This document shows, one piece after another, positions 1-10,272 of a stretch of DNA of 64,000 nt. The notes below the pieces were generated by a model that made no database searches, was not told where the DNA came from, and saw only the letters and a list, made by a program, of their open reading frames with translations. This stretch comes from Achatina immaculata (Eukaryota; Mollusca; Gastropoda; Stylommatophora; Achatinidae): positions 19,389,805 through 19,453,804 of the forward strand of contig CM019721.1 in NCBI GenBank assembly GCA_009760885.1. Reading direction: 5' to 3'. Within the stretch, counting starts at the first letter, position 1; every line of letters starts with the position of its first letter. Both the position numbers and the translations under genes were made by a program.

Positions 1-1901
1 ATTTATAATAGGCTTTTATAACAGACTTTATAATAAGCTTTTATAATAGGCCTTTACAATAGGCTTTTATAATAGGCTTTTATAATAGGCCTTTATAATA
101 GACTGTTATAATAGGCTTTTATAATATGCCTTTATAATAGGCTTTTATAATAGGCTTTTATAATAGGCCTTTACAATAGGCTTTTATAATAGGCCTTTAT
201 AATAGGCCTTTATAATAGACTTTTATAATAGGCCTTTATAATAGGCTTTTATAATAGGCCTTTATAATAGGCTTTTACAATAGGCCTTTATAATAGGCTT
301 TTATAATAGGCCTTTATAATAGGCTTATATAATAGACCTATAAAATAGGCTTTTATAATAGACCTATAAAATAGGCTTTTATACTAGGTTTTTAAAATAG
401 GTTTTTATAATAGGCCTCTAAAATAGTCTTTTTATAATAGCCTATATAATATGCTTTTATAATAGGCTTTTATAATAGGCCTTTATAATAGGCCTTTATA
501 AGACGGGAAGGATATAAGATAAGAAGAACAGGCTTTTATTATGGACTTTTATAATAGGCCTTTATAATAGGCTTTTATAATATGGCTTTATAATAAGCCT
601 CTATAATAGGCCTTTATAATAAGCTTTTATAATAGGCCTTTATAATAGGCTTTTATAATAGGCCTTTATAATAGGTCTTTATAATAGGCTTTTATAATAG
701 GCCTTTATAATAGGCTTTTATAATAGGCCTTTATAACAGGCTTTTATAATAGGCCTTTATAATAGGCTTTTATAATAGGCCTTTATAATAGGCCTTTATA
801 CTAGGCTTTTATAATAGGCCGTTATAATAGGCTTTTATAATAGGCTTTCAAAATAGGCCTTTATAATAGACTTTTATAATAGGCCTTTACAATAGGCTTT
901 CATAATAGGCCTTTATAATAGGCTATTATAATAGGCCTTTATAATAGGCTTTTATAATAGGCCTTTATAATAGGCCTTTATAATAGGCTTTTATAATAGG
1001 TCTTTATAATAGGCTTTTATAATACGTCTTTATAATAGGCTTTTATAATAGGCCTTTATAATAGTCCTTTATAATAGGCTTTTATAATAGGCCTTTATAA
1101 TAGGCTATTATAAAAGCCTATTATAAAGGCCTATTATAAAGGCCTATTATAAAAGTCTATTATAAAGGCCTATTATAAAGGCCTATTATAAAAGAATATT
1201 ATAAAAGCTTATTATAAAGGCCTATTATAAAAGCCTATTATAAAGGCCCATTATACAGGCCTATTATAAAGGCCTATTATAAAAGCCTATTATAAAGGCC
1301 TATTATAAAGGCCTATTATAAAGGCGTATTATAAAAAGACTATTTTAGAGGCCTATTATAAAAACCTATTTTAAAAACCTATTATAAAAGCCTATTATAA
1401 AGGCCGATTATAAAGGCCTATTATAAAAGCCTATTATAAAGGCCTGTTATAAAGGATTATTATAAAGGCCTATTATAAAAGCCTATTATAAAGGCCTATT
1501 ATAAAAGCCTATTATAAAGGCCTATTATAAAAGCCTATTATAAAGGCCTATTATAAAAGCCTATTATAAAGGCCTATTATAAAAGCCTATTATAAAGGCC
1601 TATTATAAAGGCCTATTATAAAAGACTATTATAAAAGCCTATTATAAAAGCTTATTATAAAGGCCTATTATAAAAGCCTATTATAAAGGCCCATTATAAA
1701 GGCGTATTATAAAGGCCTATTATAAAGCCTTATTAGAAAAGCCTATTATAAAGCAGTATTATAAAAGCCTATTATAAAGGCCTATTATAAAGGCCTATTA
1801 TAAAAGCCTATTATAAAGGCCTATTATAAAAGCCTATTATAAAGGCCTATTATAAAAGTCTAATATAAAGGCCTATTATAAAGGCCTATTATAAAAGCCT
1901 A
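1..1901. repeat. 13-bp AT-rich satellite, block 1 (with strand switch)
   Basis: Tandem copies of a 13-bp monomer, ATAATAGGCCTTT alternating with ATAATAGGCTTTT. From 1 to about 1107 the array reads in this orientation; from about 1108 to 1901 it reads as the reverse complement (CCTATTATAAAGG). The switch lies in TAGGCTATTATAAAAGCC near 1100-1120. Monomers differ by scattered single substitutions. No gene is visible in the block. Confidence 0.95.
503..521 (+). mobile_element. LINE-E 3'-tip fragment inside the satellite
   Basis: A non-satellite insert (about 501-530) breaks the array. Its 19 bases 503-521 match the 3' end of the LINE-E copy at 35629-35647 (core GGGAAGGATATAAGATA). It may be an extremely 5'-truncated LINE insertion or a captured tip; too short to be certain. 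Confidence 0.5.
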
Positions 1902-3309
1902 TTCTTTGGTAGTGCTATAAACGTGGATTTAAGCAGGTCACTGGGAATATAACCACTGTTGTAAATGTCATTCAGTAACTTGGTTATTATTTTTATTCCT
2001 GGCTCCTCTATTTCTTCTATTGTTATATTATCAGGCCCAGTCGCTTTTCCTTTCTTCATGTGTTTGATGGCATCTATGATTTCATCTTCAAGTATTGGTG
2101 GTCCCTCACAGTTTTCAGTATCTGGTGTTAATTCTGGTCTTTCTCCTCCATATAGCTCACCGATGTACTCTGTCCACCTGTCCACAATGTCTTCTTTTCC
2201 CATTAACATTTTACCTTCTTTCGATTTCAGGCATCCTGTGGTATATTTTGTTTTCCTGCCTGTGAGTTCATTAATTCGTTTGTGCATGTTTTTGCTGTCT
2301 TTAACATGAGAGTCCTCTATCTGTCTGCACTGCTCATTTAACCACACTTCTTTTGCTTCTCTGCATTTGCGTCTTATTTCTTTATTTATCTTGTTATATT
2401 TTTTCTCGTTCATTTTACTCCTCCTCGTCTTGTCCATCAGTCCTAAGATGTCTGTCATCCATTTATTTTTAGGGGCTTCTTTTTTTGGGTGGTATTATCT
2501 CCTTAACAGTTTGGTGGATAGAATCTCTTAACATTTCCCATTGTTCATCTATACTATTTATCTTTGCTATTGCATTGTATCTATTTGTTATAATAACTTT
2601 GTATTGTTCTCGCAGTTCTTGGTCATTTTTAAGAAGTTCTGTATTCAGTTTGATGTTTCTCACTTTTCTGCCTGCTTTCTTTAGTTTTATTCTAACTTTT
2701 CCACAGAGTGGATCATGGTCACTATTGCAGTCAGCTCCTGGCATGGTTTTTGTTGTCAGTAATGCATTGCGGAATCGTTTGTTGATTAATATGTAGTCTA
2801 TCTGGTTAAAAGTCTTTTTGTCTGGACTGCACCACGTTGCCAGTCTTCGAGGATGTTGTTTAAACCAGGTGTTTCCTACAACCATGCTGTGTATTCTTGC
2901 CCATTCAATTAATTTATAACCTCTGTCATTCCTCTCCCCCAGTCCATAGTCAAAAACGATGTCTGAAGTTCTTCCTTTACCAACTTTGGCATTAAAATCT
3001 CCCATGACTATGGTAACTTCATGTGACTTTGTGTGTTTTAGTGCTGTCTCTATGTCATTATAAAATAGATGTACATCTTCTTCAGAGCTTTCAGATGTTG
3101 GAGCGTACACCTGTATAACATTTACGTTTATTGGTTGTCCTTTCAGTTGGGCTAGCAGGACTCGGTCCGAGATGTTCAAATATCCTACAAGTGTCCTTGC
3201 CGTTTGTTCATCAAATATAATTCCTACTCCTCGTTCATGTTTCTCACTTCCTGAATATATTATTGTATATTTATCTGAGTTTATCTTCCCTGCACCTGTC
3301 CATCTAACT
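1902..3309 (-). pseudogene. LINE-A endonuclease/RT fragment, satellite copy 1
   Basis: Decayed RTE-type LINE fragment read on the minus strand. It starts inside the AP-like endonuclease after the first catalytic motif and carries the GDFNAKVG motif, a QIDYILIN motif and the SDHDP motif. It then runs through the EN-RT linker to the first RT finger block (KGKATGPDN) and stops at LPK. Frames are broken near 2460 (extra T in TTTTTTTGGG) and by a short deletion near 2005. The fragment lacks both true LINE ends. Its left border (CCTATTCTTTGG) and right border (CCATCTAACTGC) recur in other copies in this window, so it was probably amplified together with the satellite rather than inserted repeatedly. 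Confidence 0.9.
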
Positions 3310-4066
3310 GCTTTTATAATAGGCTTTTATAATAGCCTATTATAAAGGCCTATTATAAAAGCCTATTATAAAGGCCTGTTATAAAAAGACTAATAAAGGC
3401 CTATTATAAAGGCCTATTACAAAGGCCTATTATAAAGGCCTATTATAAAAGCCTATTATAAAGGCCTATTATAAAAGCCTATTATAAAGGCCTATTATAA
3501 AAGCCTGTTATAAAGGCCTATTATAAAAGCCTATTATTATAAAGGCCTATTATAAAAGCCTACTATAAGAGCCTATTATAAAAGCCTATTATAAAGGCGT
3601 ATTATGAAAGACTGTTATAAAGGCCTATTATAAAAGCCTGTTATAAAGGCCTATTATAAAAGCCTATTATAAAGGCCTATTATAAAGGCCTATTATAAAA
3701 GCCTATTATAAAAGCCTATTATAAAAGCCTATCATAAAGGCCTATTATAAAGGCCTATTATAAAAGCCTATTATAAAGGCCTATTATAAAGGCCTATTAT
3801 AAAAGCCTATTATAAAGGCCTATTATAAAAGCCTATTATAAAGGCCTATTATAAAAGCCTATTATAAAGGCCTATTATAAAAGCCTATTATAAAGGCCTA
3901 TTATAAAGGCCTATTATAAAAGCCTATTATAAAGGCCTATTATAAAGACCTATTATAAAAGCCTATTATAAAGGCCTATTATAAAAGCCTATTATAAAGG
4001 CCTATTATAAAAGCCTATTATGAAGGCCTATTATAAAGGCCTATTATAAAAGCCTATTATAAAGGC
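3310..4066. repeat. 13-bp satellite, block 2
   Basis: Two to three monomers in ATAATAGGC orientation (3310-3335), then the reverse orientation to 4066. The LINE-A fragment on its left is therefore flanked by satellite arrays in inverted orientation. Confidence 0.95.
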
Positions 4067-4166
4067 AGTTAGATGGACAGATGCAGGGAAGATAAACTCA
4101 GATAAATATACAATAATATATTCAGGAAGTGAGAAACATGAACGAGGAGTAGGAATTATATTTGAT
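4067..4166 (+). pseudogene. LINE-A endonuclease sliver fused to LINE-B
   Basis: About 100 bp that match the N-terminal endonuclease part of LINE-A (encoding KINSDKYTIIYS and RGVGIIFDEQ) in plus orientation. The left border with the satellite is the mirror image of the right border of LINE-A copy 5 (GCAGTTAGATGG). At about 4166 the sequence passes without a gap into the endonuclease of a different LINE (LINE-B), at ACAAAATTGA. Confidence 0.8.
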
Positions 4167-4992
4167 GAACAAAATTGATCACATACTAATAAACAACAAG
4201 TGGAAACGGTTACTACAAGATGTGCGAGCAAGGAAAGGAGCAGATATAGGAAGTGATCACAACCTTCTGGTAGCAAAAATAAAACTAAAATTAAGGAAAG
4301 CCAGAATCGGAGAACACAGAAAGATACATTTTGATACAAGAAAACTGATAGAACAGCAAACAAGAAATGAATTCTCAATAATACTTAAGAACCGTTTCAG
4401 TGTCCTACAAGACGAAGCAGAAATGTCCATATTAGAGTTCAATAAAACACTACAGGAAACAGCATAAGAGGTGCTGGGATATCGGAAAAGGAGAAAAGAG
4501 GAATGGATAAGTGAGACCACATGGGAAAAGATAGAGCAAAGAAAAGAAATCAAGAAAAAATTACTGAACACCAAATCACAACGGCTTAAAGAACGAGTTT
4601 TAAGTAATTATGCACAAAAAGACAAAGAAGTGAAGGAATCATGCCGTCAAGATAAACGTCAGTATTATGACAACTTAGCAGAGACAGCAGAGAAAGCAGC
4701 ATATACAAATGACATGAAAACCATATATAAAATCACAAAGCAGATGACAGGTAACTTCAATACAAGATGTGAAAGTGCAGTAAGAACACAAAATGGACAA
4801 CTGGTCAGTGGAGAAAGAGAAAAAAATTGAAAGATGGAGGGAACACTTTAACACCCTACTAAACAGAACACAAGCAGCACAAGCAATAGATATACCTGAA
4901 GCAAAAGCGGAACTAAACATCAATACAGGACCAATAACAATAAATGAAGTAAAAGAGGCGATAAAGATGCTAAAATCAGACAGGGCACCAGG
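4167..4992 (+). pseudogene. LINE-B endonuclease C-terminus and linker (first copy)
   Basis: Encodes NKIDHILIN, then SDHNLLVAKIKLKL (the SDH motif of the AP-like endonuclease), then the lysine-rich EN-RT linker (DKRQYYDNLAETAEKA) and WREHFNTLLN. A stop at 4465-4467 and frame changes near 4470 and 4800 break the reading frame. It is interrupted at 4992 by a SINE. The type is related to LINE-E in this window; clade assignment would need a phylogeny. Confidence 0.85.
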
Positions 4993-5966
4993 GCCGGCTA
5001 GCGTAGTGGTTAAAGCACTTAAAACAGAATCACGGCGCCACTGAAACAGGATTCCCCTTACAAGGAGACTACTGGATTGATTGACTACTGGTTTTGATTG
5101 ATTCTTCTTGTGGAGTACAGTTTCAACTTATAAGTTTCTTCTTGTTGCTGGTGTTCTAACCATCACCTAATTTTCTGTATTATACACTAAGAAAATACAA
5201 CAAGACACCCAGGCTTTCCACTCCACAAAAATTAGTACGAATACAACAACTTAAACATAACTTGGCAGTCTTCCGACCAAAACAAACTGGTCAACAATGA
5301 GAATTTCCACAAAGCCGATTTGTTGTAGTTTATCATCAGACAACACACATTTATTACAGAAATTCACAGCAACAAATGCCCAGCGTGAAATATCTACGCC
5401 ACATGGGCAAGGAAAACCTTACAATGATTTATTCATACCAAAAACCATACTTACAGGCTTACCAAGGACTGCAGCCACACAGAAAAAAACAAACTAAACT
5501 AATTCTGACAACAAGACTCGCTCTACCCCATTCTCGTTCGCCCAACACGTCCATCCAATTCAACGTTCCACACATAGACTGCCTAACGACCGGCTTTTTC
5601 ACACGGACCTTTTTAACGACTTCTTTGCACACGTACTTTCCTAATGACGTAGTCTACGCAACACAATTATTAGCAATACACAAAAACTCTCTGAACAGAA
5701 TGGCTATTCTGTTACACACTCGTCTAGCAACCAAATGGTCGAGGGTTCGAATCCCCAGCTGAGCGGGACCTTTTTTCCGACCAATACGGCCCTGAGGTCG
5801 ACCCAGCCTCGTAAAATGGGTACCAGAGAAAATCTGGGAAGTAAAGGCAGCGAGGAAAGGAACTGGTCACCCTACCTCATACGCTGATGACCCAGCATAA
5901 TGAGGTCTCTAACGCTTCACCCCCTACGGCATTTGAAATGCTATGGGACTATCTTTACTTTTTTTT
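4993..5966 (+). mobile_element. tRNA-derived SINE in LINE-B, itself interrupted
   Basis: A tRNA-like head (A box GGCTAGCGTAGTGG near 4997, B box GGTTCGAATCC at 5744-5754) is followed by a body with ACCCAGCCTC and GGTACCAGAGA and a T-rich end. ACCAGG flanks the element at 4987-4992 and 5967-5972 and reads as a target-site duplication. Without its nested insert the SINE is about 270 bp. The body resembles the SINEs at 40417-40701 and 63722-64000. Confidence 0.85.
5020..5716. mobile_element. 697-bp non-autonomous DNA transposon inside the SINE
   Basis: The SINE head stops at GCACT and resumes at CACTCG. CACT is present at 5016-5019 and 5717-5720, giving a 4-bp target-site duplication. The insert has imperfect terminal inverted repeats of about 11 bp (TAAAACAGAAT left, TGTAACAGAAT on the right end's complement, 9 of 11 matching). 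No transposase is encoded. Four-base duplications with short ends occur in several superfamilies (Chapaev, Sola, Academ, Ginger), so the family is left open. Confidence 0.7.
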
Positions 5967-6824
5967 ACCAGGTGAAGATGAAATGACTGCTGAGATGTTG
6001 AAAGCAGAAGAAACAGAAACACCAAAACAACTTTGCCGGATATTACAACAAATGTGCGAGCAAGGAAAGGAGCAGATATAGGAAGTGATCACAACCTTCT
6101 GGTAGCAAAAATAAAACTAAAATTAAGGAAAGCCAGAATCGGAGAACACAGAAAGATACATTTTGATACAAGAAAACTGATAGAACAGCAAACAAGAAAT
6201 GAATTCTCAATAATACTTAAGAACCGTTTCAGTGTCCTACAAGACGAAGCAGAAATGTCCATATTAGAGTTCAATAAAACACTACAGGAAACAGCATAAG
6301 AGGTGCTGGGATATCGGAAAAGGAGAAAAGAGGAATGGATAAGTGAGACCACATGGGAAAAGATAGAGCAAAGAAAAGAAATCAAGAAAAAATTACTGAA
6401 CACCAAATCACAACGGCTTAAAGAACGAGTTTTAAGTAATTATGCACAAAAAGACAAAGAAGTGAAGGAATCATGCCGTCAAGATAAACGTCAGTATTAT
6501 GACAACTTAGCAGAGACAGCAGAGAAAGCAGCATATACAAATGACATGAAAACCATATATAAAATCACAAAGCAGATGACAGGTAACTTCAATACAAGAT
6601 GTGAAAGTGCAGTAAGAACACAAAATGGACAACTGGTCAGTGGAGAAAGAGAAAAAAATTGAAAGATGGAGGGAACACTTTAACACCCTACTAAACAGAA
6701 CACAAGCAGCACAAGCAATAGATATACCTGAAGCAAAAGCGGAACTAAACATCAATACAGGACCAATAACAATAAATGAAGTAAAAGAGGCGATAAAGAT
6801 GCTAAAATCAGACAGGGCACCAGG
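5967..6824 (+). pseudogene. LINE-B RT start joined to second endonuclease/linker copy
   Basis: 5967-6052 is the beginning of the LINE-B RT domain (GEDEMTAEMLKAE). At 6053 the tandem duplication returns the sequence to the endonuclease motif ADIGSDHN, so 6053-6824 repeats the linker with the same stop and frame changes as the first copy. Confidence 0.85.
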
Positions 6825-7798
6825 GCCGGCTAGCGTAGTGGTTAAAGCACTTAAAACAGAATCACGGCGCCACTGAAACAGGATTCCCCTTACAAGGAGA
6901 CTACTGGATTGATTGACTACTGGTTTTGATTGATTCTTCTTGTGGAGTACAGTTTCAACTTATAAGTTTCTTCTTGTTGCTGGTGTTCTAACCATCACCT
7001 AATTTTCTGTATTATACACTAAGAAAATACAACAAGACACCCAGGCTTTCCACTCCACAAAAATTAGTACGAATACAACAACTTAAACATAACTTGGCAG
7101 TCTTCCGACCAAAACAAACTGGTCAACAATGAGAATTTCCACAAAGCCGATTTGTTGTAGTTTATCATCAGACAACACACATTTATTACAGAAATTCACA
7201 GCAACAAATGCCCAGCGTGAAATATCTACGCCACATGGGCAAGGAAAACCTTACAATGATTTATTCATACCAAAAACCATACTTACAGGCTTACCAAGGA
7301 CTGCAGCCACACAGAAAAAAACAAACTAAACTAATTCTGACAACAAGACTCGCTCTACCCCATTCTCGTTCGCCCAACACGTCCATCCAATTCAACGTTC
7401 CACACATAGACTGCCTAACGACCGGCTTTTTCACACGGACCTTTTTAACGACTTCTTTGCACACGTACTTTCCTAATGACGTAGTCTACGCAACACAATT
7501 ATTAGCAATACACAAAAACTCTCTGAACAGAATGGCTATTCTGTTACACACTCGTCTAGCAACCAAATGGTCGAGGGTTCGAATCCCCAGCTGAGCGGGA
7601 CCTTTTTTCCGACCAATACGGCCCTGAGGTCGACCCAGCCTCGTAAAATGGGTACCAGAGAAAATCTGGGAAGTAAAGGCAGCGAGGAAAGGAACTGGTC
7701 ACCCTACCTCATACGCTGATGACCCAGCATAATGAGGTCTCTAACGCTTCACCCCCTACGGCATTTGAAATGCTATGGGACTATCTTTACTTTTTTTT
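6825..7798 (+). mobile_element. tRNA-derived SINE, duplicated copy
   Basis: Identical to the SINE at 4993-5966, carried along by the 1,832-bp duplication. B box GGTTCGAATCC at 7576-7586. Its last 80 bases supply the start codon and first residues of the open frame 7719-9182. Confidence 0.85.
6852..7548. mobile_element. 697-bp DNA transposon, duplicated copy
   Basis: Identical copy of the nested transposon at 5020-5716, again between two CACT tetranucleotides (6848-6851 and 7549-7552). It moved by duplication, not by a second transposition. Confidence 0.7.
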
Positions 7799-9182
7799 AC
7801 CAGGTGAAGATGAAATGACTGCTGAGATGTTGAAAGCAGAAGAAACAGAAACACCAAAACAACTTTGCCGGATATTACAACAAATTTGGGATCTAGAAAA
7901 AGCCCCAGAGGAGTGGAAAACTGGTCTTATAGTAAAACTACCAAAGAAGGGTGACCTCAGAGATTGCGGGAACTGGAGAGGCATTACCCTACTGCCACTC
8001 ACTAGTAAAGTATTTTGCAGAATAATCATCAACAGAATTGTACCAACACTTGAGGAAAAACTTCGGAAAGAGCAGGCAGGATTTAGGAAAGGAAGATCAT
8101 GCATAGACCATATATTTGTACTTAGACAAATATTAGAACAGGCAAATGAGTGGCATAGCACAACATATGCATTATTCATAGATTTTGAGAAAGCCTTTGA
8201 CAGTGTCAACAGAGATGCACTGTGGAAAATCCTAAGATGGCATGGCCTCCCCCATAAAATAGTTAATGTAATCAAAGCCCTATACGAGGGTTTTCAGTGC
8301 AAAGTTATCTGTGGAGAACATACCTCCAGCAGCTTTAGGGTACAAACAGGAGTGAAACAGGGATGTGTACTATCACCAACATTATTTATCTTGGCAGTAG
8401 ACTGGTTAATGAAGGAGGCAACATCAGACAAACGCAGAGGATTACAATGGACCCTTAACACAGTGCTGGAGGACCTTGACTTTGCGGACCACATTTGTCT
8501 ATTATCAAGCAGTCACAAAGATATGCAAGATAAAATAAACAAGTTAACCCAGAATGCAAACAACATAGGACTAAAGATCAACGTAGGAAAGACAAAGTTA
8601 ATGAAGCAAAATGTGAACAACAGAAATGTACTCAGAGTAGATAACAAGTTAGTGGAGGAGGTCAACGAATTTGTATACCTTGGCAGCAGAGTAGTAGAAA
8701 ATGGAGACAGCACAGAGGACATCAACAGCAGACTTACTAGAGCAAACCAGGCTTTTGCAATGCTACAGAATATATGGAAATCAAATAAACTAAGCATAAA
8801 TATGAAAATCAGGATATTTAAGAGTAATGTTCTAAGTGTACTACTCTATGGAAGTGAATGCTGGAAAATCACCAAAACCATAGAAAACAAGTTGAATTCT
8901 TTCCAGACTAAATGTTTACGTAGAATTAAAAAAATATTTTGGCCAAACACCATAAGAAATAACATCTTATTGGCAGAAATGCAGATGAAACCACTGACAA
9001 CAATTATTGAGGAAAGACGCTGGCGATGGTTGGGACATGTGCTCCGAATGACTGACAACTCACTACCAAAAATAGCACTAAGATGGACACCACAGGGGAG
9101 CAGAAGTAAGGGTAGACCAAAAGAGACATGGAGAAGAACAACAGAAAGGATGTTGAGCTATAGAGGGCTCACCTGGGCATGA
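7719..9182 (+). CDS. LINE-B reverse transcriptase, open 487-codon frame (likely inactive)
   Basis: The largest RT frame of this LINE type in the window. The first 26-27 residues come from the SINE (7719-7798) and the rest from LINE-B. The RT blocks read in order: KLPKKGDLRDCGNWRGITLL, EQAGFRKGRSCIDHIF, FIDFEKAFDSV (motif A, catalytic Asp present), GVKQGCVLSPTLF, LDFADH (motif C), GLKINVGKTK, then a thumb and a C-terminal RRWRWLGHVLRM segment ending in a GRPKETWRRT motif. The motif C expected to read FADD is FADH: the codon at 8490-8492 is CAC where the minus-strand copy at 61945-63001 has GAC. That loses a metal-binding Asp, so activity is unlikely. The endonuclease is on a broken upstream frame. 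Confidence 0.88.
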   Translation: MTQHNEVSNASPPTAFEMLWDYLYFFLPGEDEMTAEMLKAEETETPKQLCRILQQIWDLEKAPEEWKTGLIVKLPKKGDLRDCGNWRGITLLPLTSKVFCRIIINRIVPTLEEKLRKEQAGFRKGRSCIDHIFVLRQILEQANEWHSTTYALFIDFEKAFDSVNRDALWKILRWHGLPHKIVNVIKALYEGFQCKVICGEHTSSSFRVQTGVKQGCVLSPTLFILAVDWLMKEATSDKRRGLQWTLNTVLEDLDFADHICLLSSSHKDMQDKINKLTQNANNIGLKINVGKTKLMKQNVNNRNVLRVDNKLVEEVNEFVYLGSRVVENGDSTEDINSRLTRANQAFAMLQNIWKSNKLSINMKIRIFKSNVLSVLLYGSECWKITKTIENKLNSFQTKCLRRIKKIFWPNTIRNNILLAEMQMKPLTTIIEERRWRWLGHVLRMTDNSLPKIALRWTPQGSRSKGRPKETWRRTTERMLSYRGLTWA

Positions 9183-9275
9183 GCAGAAAAAAAGGCGAAA
9201 GACAGGCATTTGTTGAAAACCCTTGCGGAAGCCCCATGTGCCCTGGGCACTTAAGGTTCAGAGAGAGAGAGAGAT
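9183..9275 (+). mobile_element. LINE-B 3' UTR and (GA)n tail
   Basis: A short UTR (CCCCATGTGCCCTGGGCAC, CTTAAGGTTCA) ends in a run of GA and then satellite. The same end is seen at 37403-37617 and 61945 onward on the minus strand, which fixes this as the element's 3' terminus. Confidence 0.8.
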
Positions 9276-10272
9276 AAAAACCTATTATAAAAGCCTATTA
9301 TAAAAGCCTATTATAAAGGCCTATTATAAAAGCCTATTATAAAGGCCTATTATAAAGGCCTATTATAAAGGCCTATTATAAAAGCCTATTATAAAAGCCT
9401 ATTATAAAAGTCTATTATAAAAGCCTATTATAAAGGCCTATTATAAAAGTCTATTATAAAGGACTATTATAAAGGCCTATTATAAAGGCCTACTATAAAA
9501 GCCTATTATAAAAGCCTATTATATAAGCCAATTATAAAGGCCTATTATAAAAGCCTATTCTAAAAGCCTATTATAAAGGACTATTATAAAGGCCTACTAT
9601 AAAAGCCTATTATAAAAGCCTATTATATAAGCCAATTATAAAGGCCTATTATAAAAGCCTATTATAAAAGCCAATTATAAAGGCCTATTATAAAAGCCTA
9701 TTAAAGAGGCCTATTACAAAAGCTTATTATAAAGGCCTATTACAAAGGCCTAATATAAAAGCCTATTATAAAGACCTATTATAAAAGCCTATTATAAAGG
9801 CTTATTATAAAGGCCTATTATAAAGGCCTATTATAAAGGCCTATTATAAAGGCCTATTATAAAAGCTTATTATAAAGGCCTATTATAAAGATCTATTTTA
9901 AAAGCCTATTATAAAAGCCTATTATAAAAGTTTATTATAAAAGCCTATTATAAAGGCCTATTATAAAAGCCTATTATAAAGGACTATTATAAAGGACTAT
10001 TATAAAGGCCTATTATAAAGGCCTATTATAAAAGCCTATTATAAAAGCCTATTATAAAGGTCTATTATAAAAGCCTATTATAAAAGCCTATTATAAAGGC
10101 CTATTATAAAGGCCTATTATAAAAGCCAATTATAAAGGCCTATTATAAAAGCCTATTATAAAGGCCTATTATAAAGGCCTATTATAAAGTCCTATTATAA
10201 AAGTCTATTATAAAGGCCTATTATAAAAGCCTATTATAAAGGCCTATTATAAAGGACTATTATAAAAGCCTA
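9276..10272. repeat. 13-bp satellite, block 3
   Basis: Uniform CCTATTATAAA(A/G)G orientation with minor variants such as GCCAATTATAAAGG. No gene. Confidence 0.95.

Larger units (their letters stand above)
4221..7884. repeat. 1,832-bp perfect tandem duplication (4221-6052, 6053-7884)
   Basis: The segment 4221-6052 is repeated directly as 6053-7884 at an offset of 1,832. All translated segments in the two copies are identical. Each unit holds the LINE-B linker, the SINE with its nested transposon, and the start of the LINE-B RT domain. Only AT is shared at the breakpoints. Either a very recent duplication or an assembly artefact. Confidence 0.93.

Noticed and set aside
1965..2309. Plus-strand hydrophobic frames antisense to the LINE-A copies (1965, 2485, 10747, 12691, 14203, 15808)
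   Set aside because: Mirror frames of the lysine-rich LINE coding strand; AAA/AAG-rich codons read as Phe/Leu in antisense.
5697..5730. Helitron 3' end (hairpin AACAGAAT-GGCT-ATTCTGTT followed by CTAG)
   Set aside because: The CTAG lies outside the insert, in the SINE. The 4-bp CACT duplication and inverted ends fit a cut-and-paste element better, and Helitrons make no target-site duplication.
5735..5760. Functional tRNA gene at the GGTTCGAATCC box
   Set aside because: No paired acceptor stem or intact cloverleaf; the head is interrupted and belongs to a SINE. The same holds at 40632 and 63780.
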